Shown: positions 33,179-43,291, counted from the first letter of the stretch. The stretch is DNA of 64,000 nt from Ruminococcus sp. (GCF_016287535.1 NZ_JAEFAJ010000006.1:1-64000); one strand, 5' to 3'. The notes: generated from the sequence alone by a model not told the origin. Numbers and translations are program-made.

Positions 33179-34900
33179 ATGCATTTTAACGAACTGAATT
33201 TATCGGATGAGCTTCTCCGTGCTGTTGAAGAACTGGGATACACGGAGATGACTGAGATACAGCAGCAGAGCATACCATTGCTGCTTGAAGGACGCGACGT
33301 TGTTGGGCGCTCAAATACAGGCACCGGCAAGACTGCCGCTTTCGGCATACCGGCTGTGGAGAGTATAACCGAGGCGGACAGGAAGTCTGCCGTCATTCTC
33401 ATACTATGCCCCACAAGAGAGCTTGCGATGCAGGCAAACGAGGAAATTCGCAAGTTTGCCAAATTCAAGGAGGGCGTAAAGTCCTCTGCCGTTTACGGTG
33501 GCGCAAGCATGGAAAAGCAGATACACGAGCTGAAACGTGGCGCTAATATCGTTATAGGCACTCCCGGACGTATAATGGATCATATCCGCAGAAAAACGCT
33601 GCGGCTTGACAATATCCGCACCGTTATACTTGACGAGGCTGACGAAATGCTGAACATGGGCTTCCGCGAGGATATAGAATCCATACTCGCAGATATCCCT
33701 GAGGACAGACAGACTGTTCTCTTCTCTGCGACTATGCCGAAGGAGATAATGGCTATCACCGAAAAGTATCAGCAGGATCCGGTACATATAAAGATCAGAT
33801 CAGCCCAGAAAACTGTCGAACTCATAGAGCAGTTCTACTTTGAAGTTGCAATGGGACGCAAGACCGACGCGCTGAAGCTTCTTCTCACAGCATATAAGCC
33901 TTCTTCCGCAATGGTCTTCTGCAACACAAAGGTCATGGTGGATCAGCTCACGGAGGAGCTTGTCAGAAGCGGCTTCCGCGCAGCAGGCCTCCACGGTGAT
34001 ATGAAGCAGATACAGCGTACACAGGTAATGAACAGCTTCAAGAACAGGGCTGCGGAGATACTTGTAGCTACAGACGTTGCCGCAAGAGGTATCGATGTGA
34101 GCGGAGTTGACGCTGTATTCAACTACGATCTGCCTCAGGACAATGAGTACTACATACACCGTATCGGCAGAACAGGCCGGGCAGGCAGAACAGGTACGGC
34201 TTATACCCTTATAAGCGGCAGGAAACAGCTTTTCGACCTGAGGGCAATAGAGAAGTATACCCATGCTGAGATACGCGAAATGCCGCTTCCAGACAAGGCT
34301 GATATAATAGCCATGAAGAAGGAGTCTCTCATAAAGGAGATATCAGAGGCACAGGCAGGTCACAACGCTTATGATATACTTGACAGGCTCGCTTCACAGG
34401 GAATAGACTACCGGGAAGCTGCCGCAAGGATAATAGAAAAGCAGCTGAAGGCAGAGACCGACGCCCTTCCGGACTTTGAGAGCGCACGTCCGCTCAAAAA
34501 GGGCAGGAACAACGGCGCAAAAACTGTAAAGATAGTTATAAACGTGGGAAGAAACCGCCGCATAGCTCCGAATTTCATACTCGGAGCACTTGTTGACGCC
34601 ACCGGAATGACGGGCAAGGATTTCGGCAAGATAGATATATTCGACGAGCATACTACCGTTGAAGTGCCGGAAGCCGAGTCCGAATATATAATTGAAAGCA
34701 CGGACTCAATAAAAATAAACGGAAACAAGGTGGAGGTCAAGCTGTACAAGGGCTCAGACCTGGGAGCACGCAGGAACCGCCGCCCCGATGACAAGCCTCG
34801 TTTTGACCGGAAAAAGGCTGCTTACGGCAATAAAAAAAGAGCGGAGCTTTTCTCCGATTACATACCTAACCGAAAAAAGCGCATGAAAAAAAGACATTAA
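33179..34900 (+). CDS. DEAD-box RNA helicase with DbpA-type RNA-binding domain
   Basis: The 573-residue ATP-dependent RNA helicase is of the DeaD/CshA group, which acts in ribosome assembly, mRNA decay and cold growth. Visible motifs are the Q motif (YTEMTEIQQQSIP), motif I SNTGTGKT (45-52), PTRELAMQ, TPGR, VILDEADEMLNMG near 155, SAT in LFSATMP, and HRIGRTGRAGRTG in the second RecA domain. A DbpA-like RNA-binding domain lies at about 465-540 (VKIVINVGRNRRIAPNFILG), followed by a basic tail rich in Arg and Lys. The start ATG 33179 follows GAAAGGTAACAAA. A 31-codon membrane peptide gene follows. Confidence 0.93.
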   Translation: MHFNELNLSDELLRAVEELGYTEMTEIQQQSIPLLLEGRDVVGRSNTGTGKTAAFGIPAVESITEADRKSAVILILCPTRELAMQANEEIRKFAKFKEGVKSSAVYGGASMEKQIHELKRGANIVIGTPGRIMDHIRRKTLRLDNIRTVILDEADEMLNMGFREDIESILADIPEDRQTVLFSATMPKEIMAITEKYQQDPVHIKIRSAQKTVELIEQFYFEVAMGRKTDALKLLLTAYKPSSAMVFCNTKVMVDQLTEELVRSGFRAAGLHGDMKQIQRTQVMNSFKNRAAEILVATDVAARGIDVSGVDAVFNYDLPQDNEYYIHRIGRTGRAGRTGTAYTLISGRKQLFDLRAIEKYTHAEIREMPLPDKADIIAMKKESLIKEISEAQAGHNAYDILDRLASQGIDYREAAARIIEKQLKAETDALPDFESARPLKKGRNNGAKTVKIVINVGRNRRIAPNFILGALVDATGMTGKDFGKIDIFDEHTTVEVPEAESEYIIESTDSIKINGNKVEVKLYKGSDLGARRNRRPDDKPRFDRKKAAYGNKKRAELFSDYIPNRKKRMKKRH

Positions 34901-34912
34901 GGAGGTATTCAA

Positions 34913-35008
34913 ATGCATAATGACAAAAAAACATGGACAAGGATAATTATATTAGCTCTTGCGATCATAATGGCGCTGGGTGCTATAATACTTCCGTTCC
35001 TGGGATAA
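34913..35008 (+). CDS. 31-residue single-pass membrane peptide
   Basis: ATG 34913 follows AAGGAGGTATTCAA, one of the best ribosome binding sites in the window, 12 bases after the helicase stop. The product MHNDKKTWTRI followed by IILALAIIMALGAIILPFLG is a charged start and one membrane helix. The frame ends 7 bases before a strong terminator, so it is the last cistron of the helicase transcript. No function is recognised. Confidence 0.75.
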   Translation: MHNDKKTWTRIIILALAIIMALGAIILPFLG

Positions 35009-35014
35009 AATATC

Positions 35015-35053
35015 AAACGCTGCTGCTTCATGATGAGACAGCAGCGTTTTTCT
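35015..35053 (+). terminator. Terminator after the helicase unit
   Basis: AAACGCTGCTG (35015-35025) pairs with CAGCAGCGTTT (35039-35049), followed by TTTCTTTTTT. Confidence 0.92.
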
Positions 35054-35156
35054 TTTTTCCCCCAGTCAGAATATCAGACGTATACTGCGTTATGACATAT
35101 TTCTCGGACCTGCTGCAATATAATTGTACTACAGACAGCAGACCGGGAGGTGTTCC

Positions 35157-35972
35157 GTGCAGACGATATATATTGACGTACTGATTGTCCTTAATATCTA
35201 TGTAAACTTTTTCCTGCTGCGGATCACCGCAGGAATAACACATTCGCCCCTGCGTACATGGAGATGTACAGCTGCTTCGGTCTACGGGAGCCTTTTCTCC
35301 CTTACGATACTTCTTCCGTTTCTCGGAAATACGGTATCTCTGATCATAAAACTTGCAGCTGCCGTCACCATAGTAGCATTTGCGTTCGGTATCCGCTGCC
35401 CCAGGAGACTGCTCATAAACACTGCCGCTTTTTTCGCTGCGAATTTTGTCCTTGCAGGGACAGTATACAGCGTATATACCCTGCTGAAACCTGATTTCAT
35501 TCACTTCAACAACGGCTGCTTTTACATAGATTTTTCGCTGCTGATACTCATAATCACAACGGCAGCGCTGTATTTCGCCGTAAGGATCGTGCGCATATTT
35601 ACAGACAAAGCTCCCGCCGGTGATTACCGCGTACTGATACGCGCAGGGAAAAAGGTTATATCACTTACCGGACTTGCCGACACCGGCAACGGTCTTGTAG
35701 ACTATTTTACCGGCTCCCCTGTGATAATCTGCTCTGAGGAGAGCTTCCCGGAGCTTACCGGTAGAGAGCTGGATATATCGCTGCTGCCAAAGGGCTTCCG
35801 CCTGCTCCCCTGCTCGGCAGTGTCCGGCAGCGGACTTATTCCCGTTTTCCGTCCTGACGAGGTACTGATAATCAGCTGCACACAAAATGAAAAGAAACCT
35901 GTTGACGCTGTCATAGGCTTTGGCGAAAGCGGCGGAAAAGCCGTTTTCAATCCGAAGCTGCTGAAAATATAG
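35157..35972 (+). CDS. spoIIGA: Sigma-E processing peptidase SpoIIGA
   Basis: The likely start is GTG 35157 behind CCGGGAGGTGTTCC, giving 271 residues that begin [20 protein letters not shown]. Five hydrophobic segments fill the first 150 residues. The C-terminal domain has the aspartic protease motif [11 protein letters not shown] near residue 175, and [10 protein letters not shown] at the end. In Bacillus, SpoIIGA cuts the pro-sequence from sigma-E in the mother cell membrane after septation. The sigE gene follows 22 bases later, the usual arrangement. This is direct evidence for an endospore programme or its remnant in this organism. Confidence 0.9.
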   Translation: MQTIYIDVLIVLNIYVNFFLLRITAGITHSPLRTWRCTAASVYGSLFSLTILLPFLGNTVSLIIKLAAAVTIVAFAFGIRCPRRLLINTAAFFAANFVLAGTVYSVYTLLKPDFIHFNNGCFYIDFSLLILIITTAALYFAVRIVRIFTDKAPAGDYRVLIRAGKKVISLTGLADTGNGLVDYFTGSPVIICSEESFPELTGRELDISLLPKGFRLLPCSAVSGSGLIPVFRPDEVLIISCTQNEKKPVDAVIGFGESGGKAVFNPKLLKI

Positions 35973-35994
35973 CCATAAACGAAGGAGAAAAAAC

Positions 35995-36693
35995 ATGAAC
36001 ATCATCAGAAAGATCAAAGCGTACCTGAAAAAACATTTTCCCGGAGAAGTATTCTACGTAAACGGCTCGGATACTCTTCCGCCTCCCCTCACAAAAGAAG
36101 AAGAAAACGAAGTATTTACACGTCTCGGTGAACATGACACAGATGCCCGCAACTGCCTTATCGAGCATAATCTCCGCCTTGTGGTATACATAGCGAAGAA
36201 GTTCGAGTCCACAGGCATAGGCATTGAGGATCTTGTATCCATAGGCACTATAGGGCTTATAAAAGCCGTCAATACCTTCTGTCCCACTAAGAATATCAAG
36301 CTTGCGACCTACGCCTCTCGCTGCATAGAGAACGAGATACTCATGTTCCTGCGCAAATCCTCCCAGTACCGAAACGATCTTTCCATAGACGAGCCGCTCA
36401 ATATTGACTATGACGGAAACGAGCTCCTGCTCTCGGATATTCTCGGTACCGACGACGATATAGTCAACAAGGGCATAGAGAACGAAGCGGAAAGGGATAT
36501 ACTCCGCAGCGCCGTAGCCGAGCTCGGCGACCGTGAACGGGAAATAATGGAAATGCGTTTCGGACTTATCGACGGCAAGGAGAAGACGCAGAAGGAGGTC
36601 GCCGACAGTATAGGCATATCCCAGTCCTATATATCAAGACTTGAAAAAAAGATAATCAAAAAGCTCCGGGTAAAGATAGAAAGTGTTTCGTGA
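35995..36693 (+). CDS. sigE: Sporulation sigma factor SigE
   Basis: The 232-residue protein has a basic/hydrophobic N-terminal pro-region ([20 protein letters not shown]), then [15 protein letters not shown], which marks the start of mature SigE/SigK. Region 2 is [20 protein letters not shown] plus [20 protein letters not shown], and region 4 is [20 protein letters not shown]. The sequence DILGTDDD fits SigE better than SigK. It directs early mother-cell transcription after removal of the pro-sequence by SpoIIGA, encoded next door. The start ATG 35995 follows GAAGGAGAAAAAAC, and a terminator follows. Confidence 0.95.
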   Translation: MNIIRKIKAYLKKHFPGEVFYVNGSDTLPPPLTKEEENEVFTRLGEHDTDARNCLIEHNLRLVVYIAKKFESTGIGIEDLVSIGTIGLIKAVNTFCPTKNIKLATYASRCIENEILMFLRKSSQYRNDLSIDEPLNIDYDGNELLLSDILGTDDDIVNKGIENEAERDILRSAVAELGDREREIMEMRFGLIDGKEKTQKEVADSIGISQSYISRLEKKIIKKLRVKIESVS

Positions 36694-36698
36694 CTAAA

Positions 36699-36725
36699 AG
36701 TCCCTGCCATAGCAGGGGCTTTTTC
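36699..36725 (+). terminator. Terminator after sigE
   Basis: CCCTGC (36702-36707) and GCAGGG (36712-36717) with a CATA loop, followed by GCTTTTTCT. Confidence 0.85.
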
Positions 36726-36755
36726 TGTCATATTCAGTTTTTTTGCTGTCTGCTA

Positions 36756-36784
36756 TTGTAAAAAAAGCGTTTTTGTGATATAAT
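36756..36784 (+). promoter_or_regulatory. Sigma-A promoter for the recJ operon
   Basis: TTGTAA (36756-36761) and TATAAT (36779-36784) are separated by 17 bases, 34 bases before the recJ start. Confidence 0.75.
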
Positions 36785-36818
36785 GAATTAAATATATCTT
36801 TTCATCAGGAGTCACTAT

Positions 36819-38855
36819 ATGAAAAAATGGAATGTCGGCAGACCCGACAGAAAAACGATCTCAGCGCTCATGCTCGGCTGCGGCGTCACCTCACTGACGG
36901 CTGCCGCTCTTGCAGCCAAGGGGTATTCCTCCGCTGAGTCCGTAATGGAGAGCCTTAATGCGGACGAGCTTTCCGATCCCTTTCTCATAAAGGATATGCA
37001 GCAGGCGGCTGATACTATAAATACCGCCATAGAAAACGGTGAACGTATATGTATTTACGGGGATTACGACTGCGACGGCATAATGTCTGCCGTCATACTT
37101 TATTCCTATCTCCTTGAAGCCGGAGCTGACGTTACATATTATATCCCCGAACGCACAGAGGGCTACGGTCTTAACATAAAGGCGGCAGATAAAATAGCTG
37201 CTGACGGCGTATCGCTCATAATCACTGTTGATAACGGCATATCGGCTATCGAAGAAGCCGAATACATATACGCCCTCGGAATGAGGCTCGTAGTTACGGA
37301 TCACCACCGTCAGGGCGAACAGCTCCCCCGCGCGGAAGCGGTTGTGGACCCACACAGGCACGACTGCTTCTCCCCTTTCAAGGATATGTGCGGCGCAGGT
37401 ATTGCGCTGAAGCTGGTGGCTGCACTTGACGGCGGCGACTACACCATGGCGCTGGAGCAGTTCGGCGATCTCGCAGCTATAGCAACTGTTGCCGACATTG
37501 TAAGCCTTAAAGGTGAAAACCGTTTCCTTGTCTCCTACGGACTGGAGCTTATCAGCAATACAGACCGTCCTGCCCTTATGGCTCTGAAAGAAGTATGCGG
37601 ACTTAATGGCAAGCCCGTAGATACACGTTCCGTAGGCTTCGGGATAGGTCCGAGGATAAACGCGGCAGGAAGATTCGGCTCCCCGAAAACTGCTGCGGAG
37701 CTTTTTCTCTGCGAGGACTATGACGAAGCACTCAAAGCCGCGCAGGAGCTCGACAGTCTCAATAATCTGCGCAAGGACGAGGAAAACTCCATTATTTCCG
37801 AAATATACTCCATGATAGACAGCGACCCACATATCATACGCGAAAGAGTGATATTCCTCTGCGAAAAGAACTGGCATCACGGTGTGATTGGAATAGTTGC
37901 CTCACGTATCGTCGAGCAGTTCGGCAAGCCCTGCTTCATAGTATCGGAGGCTGAAGGCGAGCTGAGAGGCTCTGCCCGCTCTTTCGGTGAGTTCTCCGTA
38001 TTTGAAGCGCTGACCGCTGCCTCAGATGTACTTGAAAAATTCGGCGGACACCCCGGCGCAGGGGGCTTCACCATAAAAAACGGAATGGCGGAAAGCTTTC
38101 ATCAGCTCCTTGAAAAGTACGCCCTTGATAATCACAGGGTAATGCCGGCAGCGGAGCTTTCCGCCGACAGTCCGGTGTCCCCTCAGGAGCTTGAAATTGA
38201 AAATATAAAAGGACTTGACGTCCTTGAACCCTTCGGCACTGACAATGAAAAGCCCCTTTTCTATATCGAGAACGCTCAGATACTTGATATAGTCCCACTT
38301 TCGGACGGTGCTCACACAAAGCTGCGGATAAAGGTCGGCTACACACAGGCTGACGCTCTGATGTTCAGGAAGTCTCCCCATGAGCTCCCCGTATCAAAGG
38401 GCGATGTATGCAGCATGATAGTTTCACTGGGAGTGAACGAGTTTCGCGGCACTGTCTCACCCAATATCATCATAAGCGATATCCGTCCGCAGCCCTTTGA
38501 GCAGAGCAGATATTTCGCCGCTCTGAATGCCTTTGAAGCTTTCATGCGCGGTGAAGAGCTCCCTCAGAACTACTATCCGAGTATGTATCCGTCACGTGAC
38601 GATGTCGTAAAGATATACAAGTCCATACCCGACGGAGGTATTAACACGGACACGCTCTATATCAGGCTCAATGACAGGAATATAAACTTCTGTAGGTTCT
38701 GTATTTCCGTTGAAGCTCTCAGACAGCTCGGACTCGTCAGCGTTTCATTTGCTGAAATGACAATAAAAAGGATCAGCGTAACTCAGAAAGCCGATCTGGA
38801 CTCGGCTCCCGTACTTGCTTCTCTCAGAAGCAGGCTCGGTAAAAGCCATAAATAA
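36819..38855 (+). CDS. recJ: Single-stranded-DNA-specific exonuclease RecJ
   Basis: RecJ degrades single-stranded DNA 5' to 3' in recombination and mismatch repair. DHH-family motifs are clear: ICIYGDYDCDGIMSA (near 78-92), ITVDNGIS, VVTDHHRQGE near residue 160, and VGFGIGPRINAAGRFGSP. The DHHA1 domain has ARSFGEFSVFEAL and KFGGHPGAGGF near 410. The length of 678 residues includes a C-terminal extension of roughly 110 residues with no recognised domain, common in Clostridia. The start ATG 36819 follows TCAGGAGTCACT. It is the first gene of recJ-rel-MBL-hemZ-rlmD. Confidence 0.95.
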   Translation: MKKWNVGRPDRKTISALMLGCGVTSLTAAALAAKGYSSAESVMESLNADELSDPFLIKDMQQAADTINTAIENGERICIYGDYDCDGIMSAVILYSYLLEAGADVTYYIPERTEGYGLNIKAADKIAADGVSLIITVDNGISAIEEAEYIYALGMRLVVTDHHRQGEQLPRAEAVVDPHRHDCFSPFKDMCGAGIALKLVAALDGGDYTMALEQFGDLAAIATVADIVSLKGENRFLVSYGLELISNTDRPALMALKEVCGLNGKPVDTRSVGFGIGPRINAAGRFGSPKTAAELFLCEDYDEALKAAQELDSLNNLRKDEENSIISEIYSMIDSDPHIIRERVIFLCEKNWHHGVIGIVASRIVEQFGKPCFIVSEAEGELRGSARSFGEFSVFEALTAASDVLEKFGGHPGAGGFTIKNGMAESFHQLLEKYALDNHRVMPAAELSADSPVSPQELEIENIKGLDVLEPFGTDNEKPLFYIENAQILDIVPLSDGAHTKLRIKVGYTQADALMFRKSPHELPVSKGDVCSMIVSLGVNEFRGTVSPNIIISDIRPQPFEQSRYFAALNAFEAFMRGEELPQNYYPSMYPSRDDVVKIYKSIPDGGINTDTLYIRLNDRNINFCRFCISVEALRQLGLVSVSFAEMTIKRISVTQKADLDSAPVLASLRSRLGKSHK

Positions 38856-38866
38856 GGAGAATAGAT

Positions 38867-41164
38867 ATGACAGATGACATGAATGTATCAAATCTCACAC
38901 ATCATGAGGTCGAAGTCCCGATACCAGAATCGGCGCTACCCAAGGATCCCACTGATTTTCTCAATGATATCCCCGATTTCAAGGACGATTACACCATTGA
39001 GAAGATAATACAGAAGATACTCACTGACGATAAGCAGTACGATCTCAGCAAGATCATTTCCGCTTACGAATTCGCTGCGAAGGCTCATGAGGGACAGACA
39101 CGCTCCTCAGGACAGCCATATATCACACACCCCTTAGCCGTATCCTATACCCTTCTTGAACTGGGTATGGACACCGATACTATCTGTGCAGCCCTGCTCC
39201 ACGACGTAGTAGAGGATACAGACGCCACTCTTGATGATATAAAGAAGCGTTTCGGACAGGACGTTGCCCTCCTCGTTGACGGAGTAACAAAGCTGAGCAA
39301 GATCCCCACCTCCAGCAAGGAGGAGCAGCAGGCTGAGAATATCCGAAAGATACTCCTTGCGATGTCTCAGGATATCCGTGTAATGATAATCAAGCTCAGC
39401 GACCGTCTCCACAATATGCGCACGCTGAAATACCGTCCTCTCGAAAAGCAGAGGAACACCGCTCTCGAAACAATGAATATCTACGCTCCTATCGCTCACC
39501 GCCTTGGTATAAGAGCCATGAAGGAGGAGCTTCAGGATCTTGCTTTCCACTTCCTCGACCCATATGCCTACTCTGAAATTGAAAATATACTCGAAAACAA
39601 GAAGGAAGAGCGGGAGGCGTTTATCGAGATAATCAAGAGCCGTATCGCTCAGCGCTTCAAGTCGGAGGAATTCGCTCAGCCGCCGCAGATAGACGGACGA
39701 GTAAAGAGCATATACAGCATTTACCGAAAGATATTCATAAACCACAAGGATATCGACGAGATATACGACAAATACGCAGTAAGAATAATCGTTACCACTA
39801 TCGCCGAATGCTACAATGTTCTCGGACTTATCCACGATATGTTCAAGCCCCTTCCCAACCGCTTCAAGGACTATATCTCCACACCCAAGAACAATATGTA
39901 TCAGTCTCTGCACACCACTGTTCTCGGCAAGGAGGGCATACCCTTCGAGGTGCAGATACGTACATGGGATATGCACGAGACCGCGGAATACGGTATCGCA
40001 GCCCACTGGAAATACAAGGAGGGCATACAGGGCAAGGATAAGATGGAGCACCGTCTCGCATGGGTGCGTCAGGTGATCGAGGCCCAGCAGACCTCCGACG
40101 ACGTTGAGGAGATAGTCCGCATAATCAAAACCGATCTCGACCCGGAGGATATAGTAGTAATGACTCCAAAGGGTATGTCGGTAAGTCTGCCTATAAACTC
40201 CACCGTTATCGACTTCGCCTACCGTATCCACACTCAGATAGGTCACAAGACCGTAGGCGCAAAGGTGGACGGAAGGATAGTCCCCCTCGATTACAAGCTC
40301 CAGACCGGTCAGATATGCGAGATCATCACCAGCAAGGACCCGGAAAAGGGCCCCAACCGCGCATGGCTGAACATAGTGCAGACCAACGAAGCACGCTCCA
40401 AGATACGCTCATGGTTCAAGAAGGAAAGGCGCGAGGAGAATATCACTGAGGGAAAGACCCAGCTTGAACGTGAATTCAAGCGCCACAGGATAAATCTCAG
40501 GGAAGATCAGTACACCGAGTTCCTGCAGGACGACTTCAAACGCCACAACTGCGAAAATCTTGAGGACTTCTACGCTTCCATAGGCTACGGAGGCATAACT
40601 CTCTCAAAGATGATGCCACGCCTGAAGGACAAGTACGAAAAGCTCCACGAAAATGACGACGAGCCGTCGGTAGTTCCGCTCATCAAGCCAAAGCCCAACG
40701 GCAGGAGCAGTATCATACTTGACCAGATAGACGATATGCTCATTAAATTCGCTCAGTGCTGCAATCCTCTTCCCGGTGATGATATTATCGGATTCATCAC
40801 AAGAGGCTACGGCATATCTGTTCACACTACCAGCTGTACCAACTACAAGGCTGCCCTGGCAAGAAATATCCCTGAGGAGCTTGACCGCTGGGTGGAGATA
40901 CAGTGGACAGACAACAGCGATACACAGCTTCAGACAAGCTTTGAAGTCACAGCTACAGACCGCGTTGGACTGGTATACGATATTTCCGCAGTCCTGCTCG
41001 AAGCCCGTGTGCCGATCGTCCATTCAGCTTCAAGAGTGCTGAAAAACGGCAATGCGCTGTTTGAAGCCACTATCGTTATATCAAGCACGGAACAGCTGAA
41101 GAATCTCTTTGAGAAGCTCAGGAAGATAAAGGGCGTTATCTCTGTAGAGAGAGCCGCTATTTAA
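38867..41164 (+). CDS. rel: Bifunctional (p)ppGpp synthetase/hydrolase
   Basis: The 765-residue RelA/SpoT homologue makes and degrades the stringent-response alarmones. The HD hydrolase domain has THPLAVSYTLLELGMD and LHDVVEDTDAT (His112, Asp113), so hydrolase activity is expected. The synthetase domain contains DKYAVRIIVTTIAECYNVLG and FKDYISTPKNNMYQSLHTTV. A TGS domain (VMTPKGMSVSLPINSTVIDF) and a C-terminal ACT domain (about 690-765) follow. The length is slightly above the usual 730 because of an N-terminal extension of about 40 residues. The start ATG 38867 follows AAGGAGAATAG, 11 bases after recJ. Confidence 0.95.
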   Translation: MTDDMNVSNLTHHEVEVPIPESALPKDPTDFLNDIPDFKDDYTIEKIIQKILTDDKQYDLSKIISAYEFAAKAHEGQTRSSGQPYITHPLAVSYTLLELGMDTDTICAALLHDVVEDTDATLDDIKKRFGQDVALLVDGVTKLSKIPTSSKEEQQAENIRKILLAMSQDIRVMIIKLSDRLHNMRTLKYRPLEKQRNTALETMNIYAPIAHRLGIRAMKEELQDLAFHFLDPYAYSEIENILENKKEEREAFIEIIKSRIAQRFKSEEFAQPPQIDGRVKSIYSIYRKIFINHKDIDEIYDKYAVRIIVTTIAECYNVLGLIHDMFKPLPNRFKDYISTPKNNMYQSLHTTVLGKEGIPFEVQIRTWDMHETAEYGIAAHWKYKEGIQGKDKMEHRLAWVRQVIEAQQTSDDVEEIVRIIKTDLDPEDIVVMTPKGMSVSLPINSTVIDFAYRIHTQIGHKTVGAKVDGRIVPLDYKLQTGQICEIITSKDPEKGPNRAWLNIVQTNEARSKIRSWFKKERREENITEGKTQLEREFKRHRINLREDQYTEFLQDDFKRHNCENLEDFYASIGYGGITLSKMMPRLKDKYEKLHENDDEPSVVPLIKPKPNGRSSIILDQIDDMLIKFAQCCNPLPGDDIIGFITRGYGISVHTTSCTNYKAALARNIPEELDRWVEIQWTDNSDTQLQTSFEVTATDRVGLVYDISAVLLEARVPIVHSASRVLKNGNALFEATIVISSTEQLKNLFEKLRKIKGVISVERAAI

Positions 41165-41175
41165 GGAGGATACAC

Positions 41176-41817
41176 ATGAAGATACATCATTTGCAGCTCG
41201 GACCGATGCGCTCAAACTGCTATATAGTCGAGACAGCTCCGGGACGCTGCGTTGCCGTAGATATCGGCGGCGACAGCAGACTGCTTCTTGAATTCCTGAA
41301 AATGAAAAAGCTCAGGCTTAAAAAGATACTCCTCACCCACGGTCATTTCGATCATTTCGGCGGCGCGGAGGAGGTTCATCAGGCTACCGGTGCGGAAATA
41401 TATATCCATGAGCTTGATGCTCATATGCTCACAAGCGAATCTGCTTCACTCGCCACGAATATGTCATTCATTAAATTTGTACCGGTCACTGACTGGACCT
41501 GTATTTTCGGCGACTGCTACATTAATGACGGCGACTGCTCTTTCAGGGTCATCCATACTCCCGGACATTCACGCGGAAGCGTATGCTATGTCTGCGAAGA
41601 TGTCATTTTTTCCGGAGACACCCTTTTCTGTTGCTCCGTCGGAAGGACAGATTTCCCAGACGGCAGCGTGGCAGCCATGACCTATTCTCTGAATAAGCTT
41701 TATAACCTTGAGGGCGATTACACGGTACATCCCGGACATAACGGAAGCACCACCCTCGGCTACGAGCGTGAATCAAATCCGTATATGAAACAGTTCAGAG
41801 GTAAAAATGACGACTGA
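41176..41817 (+). CDS. Metallo-beta-lactamase-fold hydrolase, glyoxalase II-like
   Basis: The 213-residue protein has the zinc motif THGHFDHFGG (His55, His57, Asp59, His60), then HTPGHSRGS with the next histidine, FSGDTLFCCSVGRTDFPDGS and HPGHNGSTTLGYER. This is the pattern of YcbL/GloB-like hydrolases of small thioesters; the natural substrate is not known. In Firmicutes such a gene often sits next to rel, as it does here. It overlaps hemZ by 11 bases. The start ATG 41176 follows AAGGAGGATACAC. Confidence 0.88.
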   Translation: MKIHHLQLGPMRSNCYIVETAPGRCVAVDIGGDSRLLLEFLKMKKLRLKKILLTHGHFDHFGGAEEVHQATGAEIYIHELDAHMLTSESASLATNMSFIKFVPVTDWTCIFGDCYINDGDCSFRVIHTPGHSRGSVCYVCEDVIFSGDTLFCCSVGRTDFPDGSVAAMTYSLNKLYNLEGDYTVHPGHNGSTTLGYERESNPYMKQFRGKNDD

Positions 41818-43291
41818 TAATACCAAAATGCCGATAATTCTCATCGGCAATTCTTTTAAATACGAGATCGAAGCCACAATGAAGCTCTTTTTCAGTACGG
41901 CTCATTACACCTTTGGCAGTTCCCGTGATGATATCACAGGAGATGAGTATGTAATCGCAGAGGTCTCCGGAGACGGAAAGACTATAACCGCAGAAGTAAA
42001 GCTCAGCGGCGAAGCCCCTGTGATACGCTGTTCTTCTCCCGGTGATACGTCAGAAAACGAGCATGAGCTTTGCAGACTTATCTTCCATATACTCTGCGAA
42101 AAAACAGGAATAAGACCCCCATGGGGACTTATGACCGGGATACGTCCCGTAAAAAAGGTCATCGAGCTCATGGATCAGGGGCTTTCAAGGGAAGATATAT
42201 TCAGGGATCTGTCAGACAGATATGAAGTCACTGAAAAAAAACTTCAGCTTGCTTATGATACCGCTGTAAATCAGCTCCCTATAGTCGAAAGGATAGACAG
42301 CTCGGCTGTTAGTCTTTACGTTTCCATACCCTTCTGTCCTACAAGGTGCAGCTACTGCTCCTTCGTATCACATTCAATGGATTCTGCAATGAAGCTGATG
42401 CCGGAATACGTTTCGGCGCTGTGCCGGGAGCTTGAGATACTCGGAAATATCGTAAAAGAGACCGGTACAAAGGTGGATACCGTTTACTTCGGAGGGGGCA
42501 CTCCCACTTCTCTGTCAGCACAGGATCTGAAAACAATTATGGAAGCCGTTGCGAAAAACTTCGATATCGCAAATATCCGCGAATACAGCGTTGAGGCAGG
42601 ACGCCCAGACACCATAACAGAGGAAAAGCTCAGGGTAATAAAGGATCTGGGCGCTGACAGAATATCCGTAAATCCTCAGACTCTCAATGACGATGTGCTG
42701 AAGGTCATCGGCAGAAGGCACTCCGGCGGGGACTTTATCAGAGCATTTGAGCTAGCAAGAAATATCGGCTTCAGGAATATCAATACCGACCTTATAGCAG
42801 GTCTTCCCACAGAGTCTGCGGAAAGCTTCCGCAATACACTTGACAGGATAATTGAGCTGGACCCGGAAAGTATTACCGTCCATACCCTTACAATAAAGCG
42901 TTCAGCCACCCTGTTCGCAGGCGGGAACGAAAACTGCTCAAATCCTGCCGCAGAAATGGTGGACTACAGCATACCTGCTCTTATGTCTCACGGCTATCTG
43001 CCGTACTATATGTACCGTCAGAAGAATACCGTGGACAACCTTGAAAACGTAGGCTACGCGAAAAAGGGCTTCGAGAGCTATTACAATATCTTCATCATGG
43101 ACGAAACACAGACCATACTCGGCGCAGGCTGTGCGGCTTCCACGAAGCTCCTTTACGAAAACAACAGGATAGAGCGCATACATAATTACAAGTTCCCTTA
43201 CGAATATATACGCAGCTTCGACAAGCTCATGGAAAAGAAAAAGGAGGTGGCTGAATGCTTGAAAAAAATCAAGTTTTTAAAGCTGAGATAA
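41807..43291 (+). CDS. hemZ: HemZ-type coproporphyrinogen III oxidase-like radical SAM protein
   Basis: The 494-residue protein has the radical SAM motif CPTRCSYCSF near residue 175, then VDTVYFGGGTPTSL and REYSVEAGRPDTI, as in HemN/HemZ. The first 150 residues, with MTGIRPVKKVIELMDQG, are a HemZ-specific N-terminal domain. HemN-type enzymes decarboxylate coproporphyrinogen III without oxygen, but many HemZ/HemW relatives act in heme handling, so the activity is not certain. The gene overlaps both neighbours by short stretches, 11 bases with the MBL gene and 37 with rlmD. Confidence 0.85.
   Translation: MTTDNTKMPIILIGNSFKYEIEATMKLFFSTAHYTFGSSRDDITGDEYVIAEVSGDGKTITAEVKLSGEAPVIRCSSPGDTSENEHELCRLIFHILCEKTGIRPPWGLMTGIRPVKKVIELMDQGLSREDIFRDLSDRYEVTEKKLQLAYDTAVNQLPIVERIDSSAVSLYVSIPFCPTRCSYCSFVSHSMDSAMKLMPEYVSALCRELEILGNIVKETGTKVDTVYFGGGTPTSLSAQDLKTIMEAVAKNFDIANIREYSVEAGRPDTITEEKLRVIKDLGADRISVNPQTLNDDVLKVIGRRHSGGDFIRAFELARNIGFRNINTDLIAGLPTESAESFRNTLDRIIELDPESITVHTLTIKRSATLFAGGNENCSNPAAEMVDYSIPALMSHGYLPYYMYRQKNTVDNLENVGYAKKGFESYYNIFIMDETQTILGAGCAASTKLLYENNRIERIHNYKFPYEYIRSFDKLMEKKKEVAECLKKIKFLKLR

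Noticed and set aside
39134..40246. 370-codon minus-strand frame opposite rel
   Set aside because: It is a long shadow frame caused by the codon pattern of rel; no motif or ribosome binding site.
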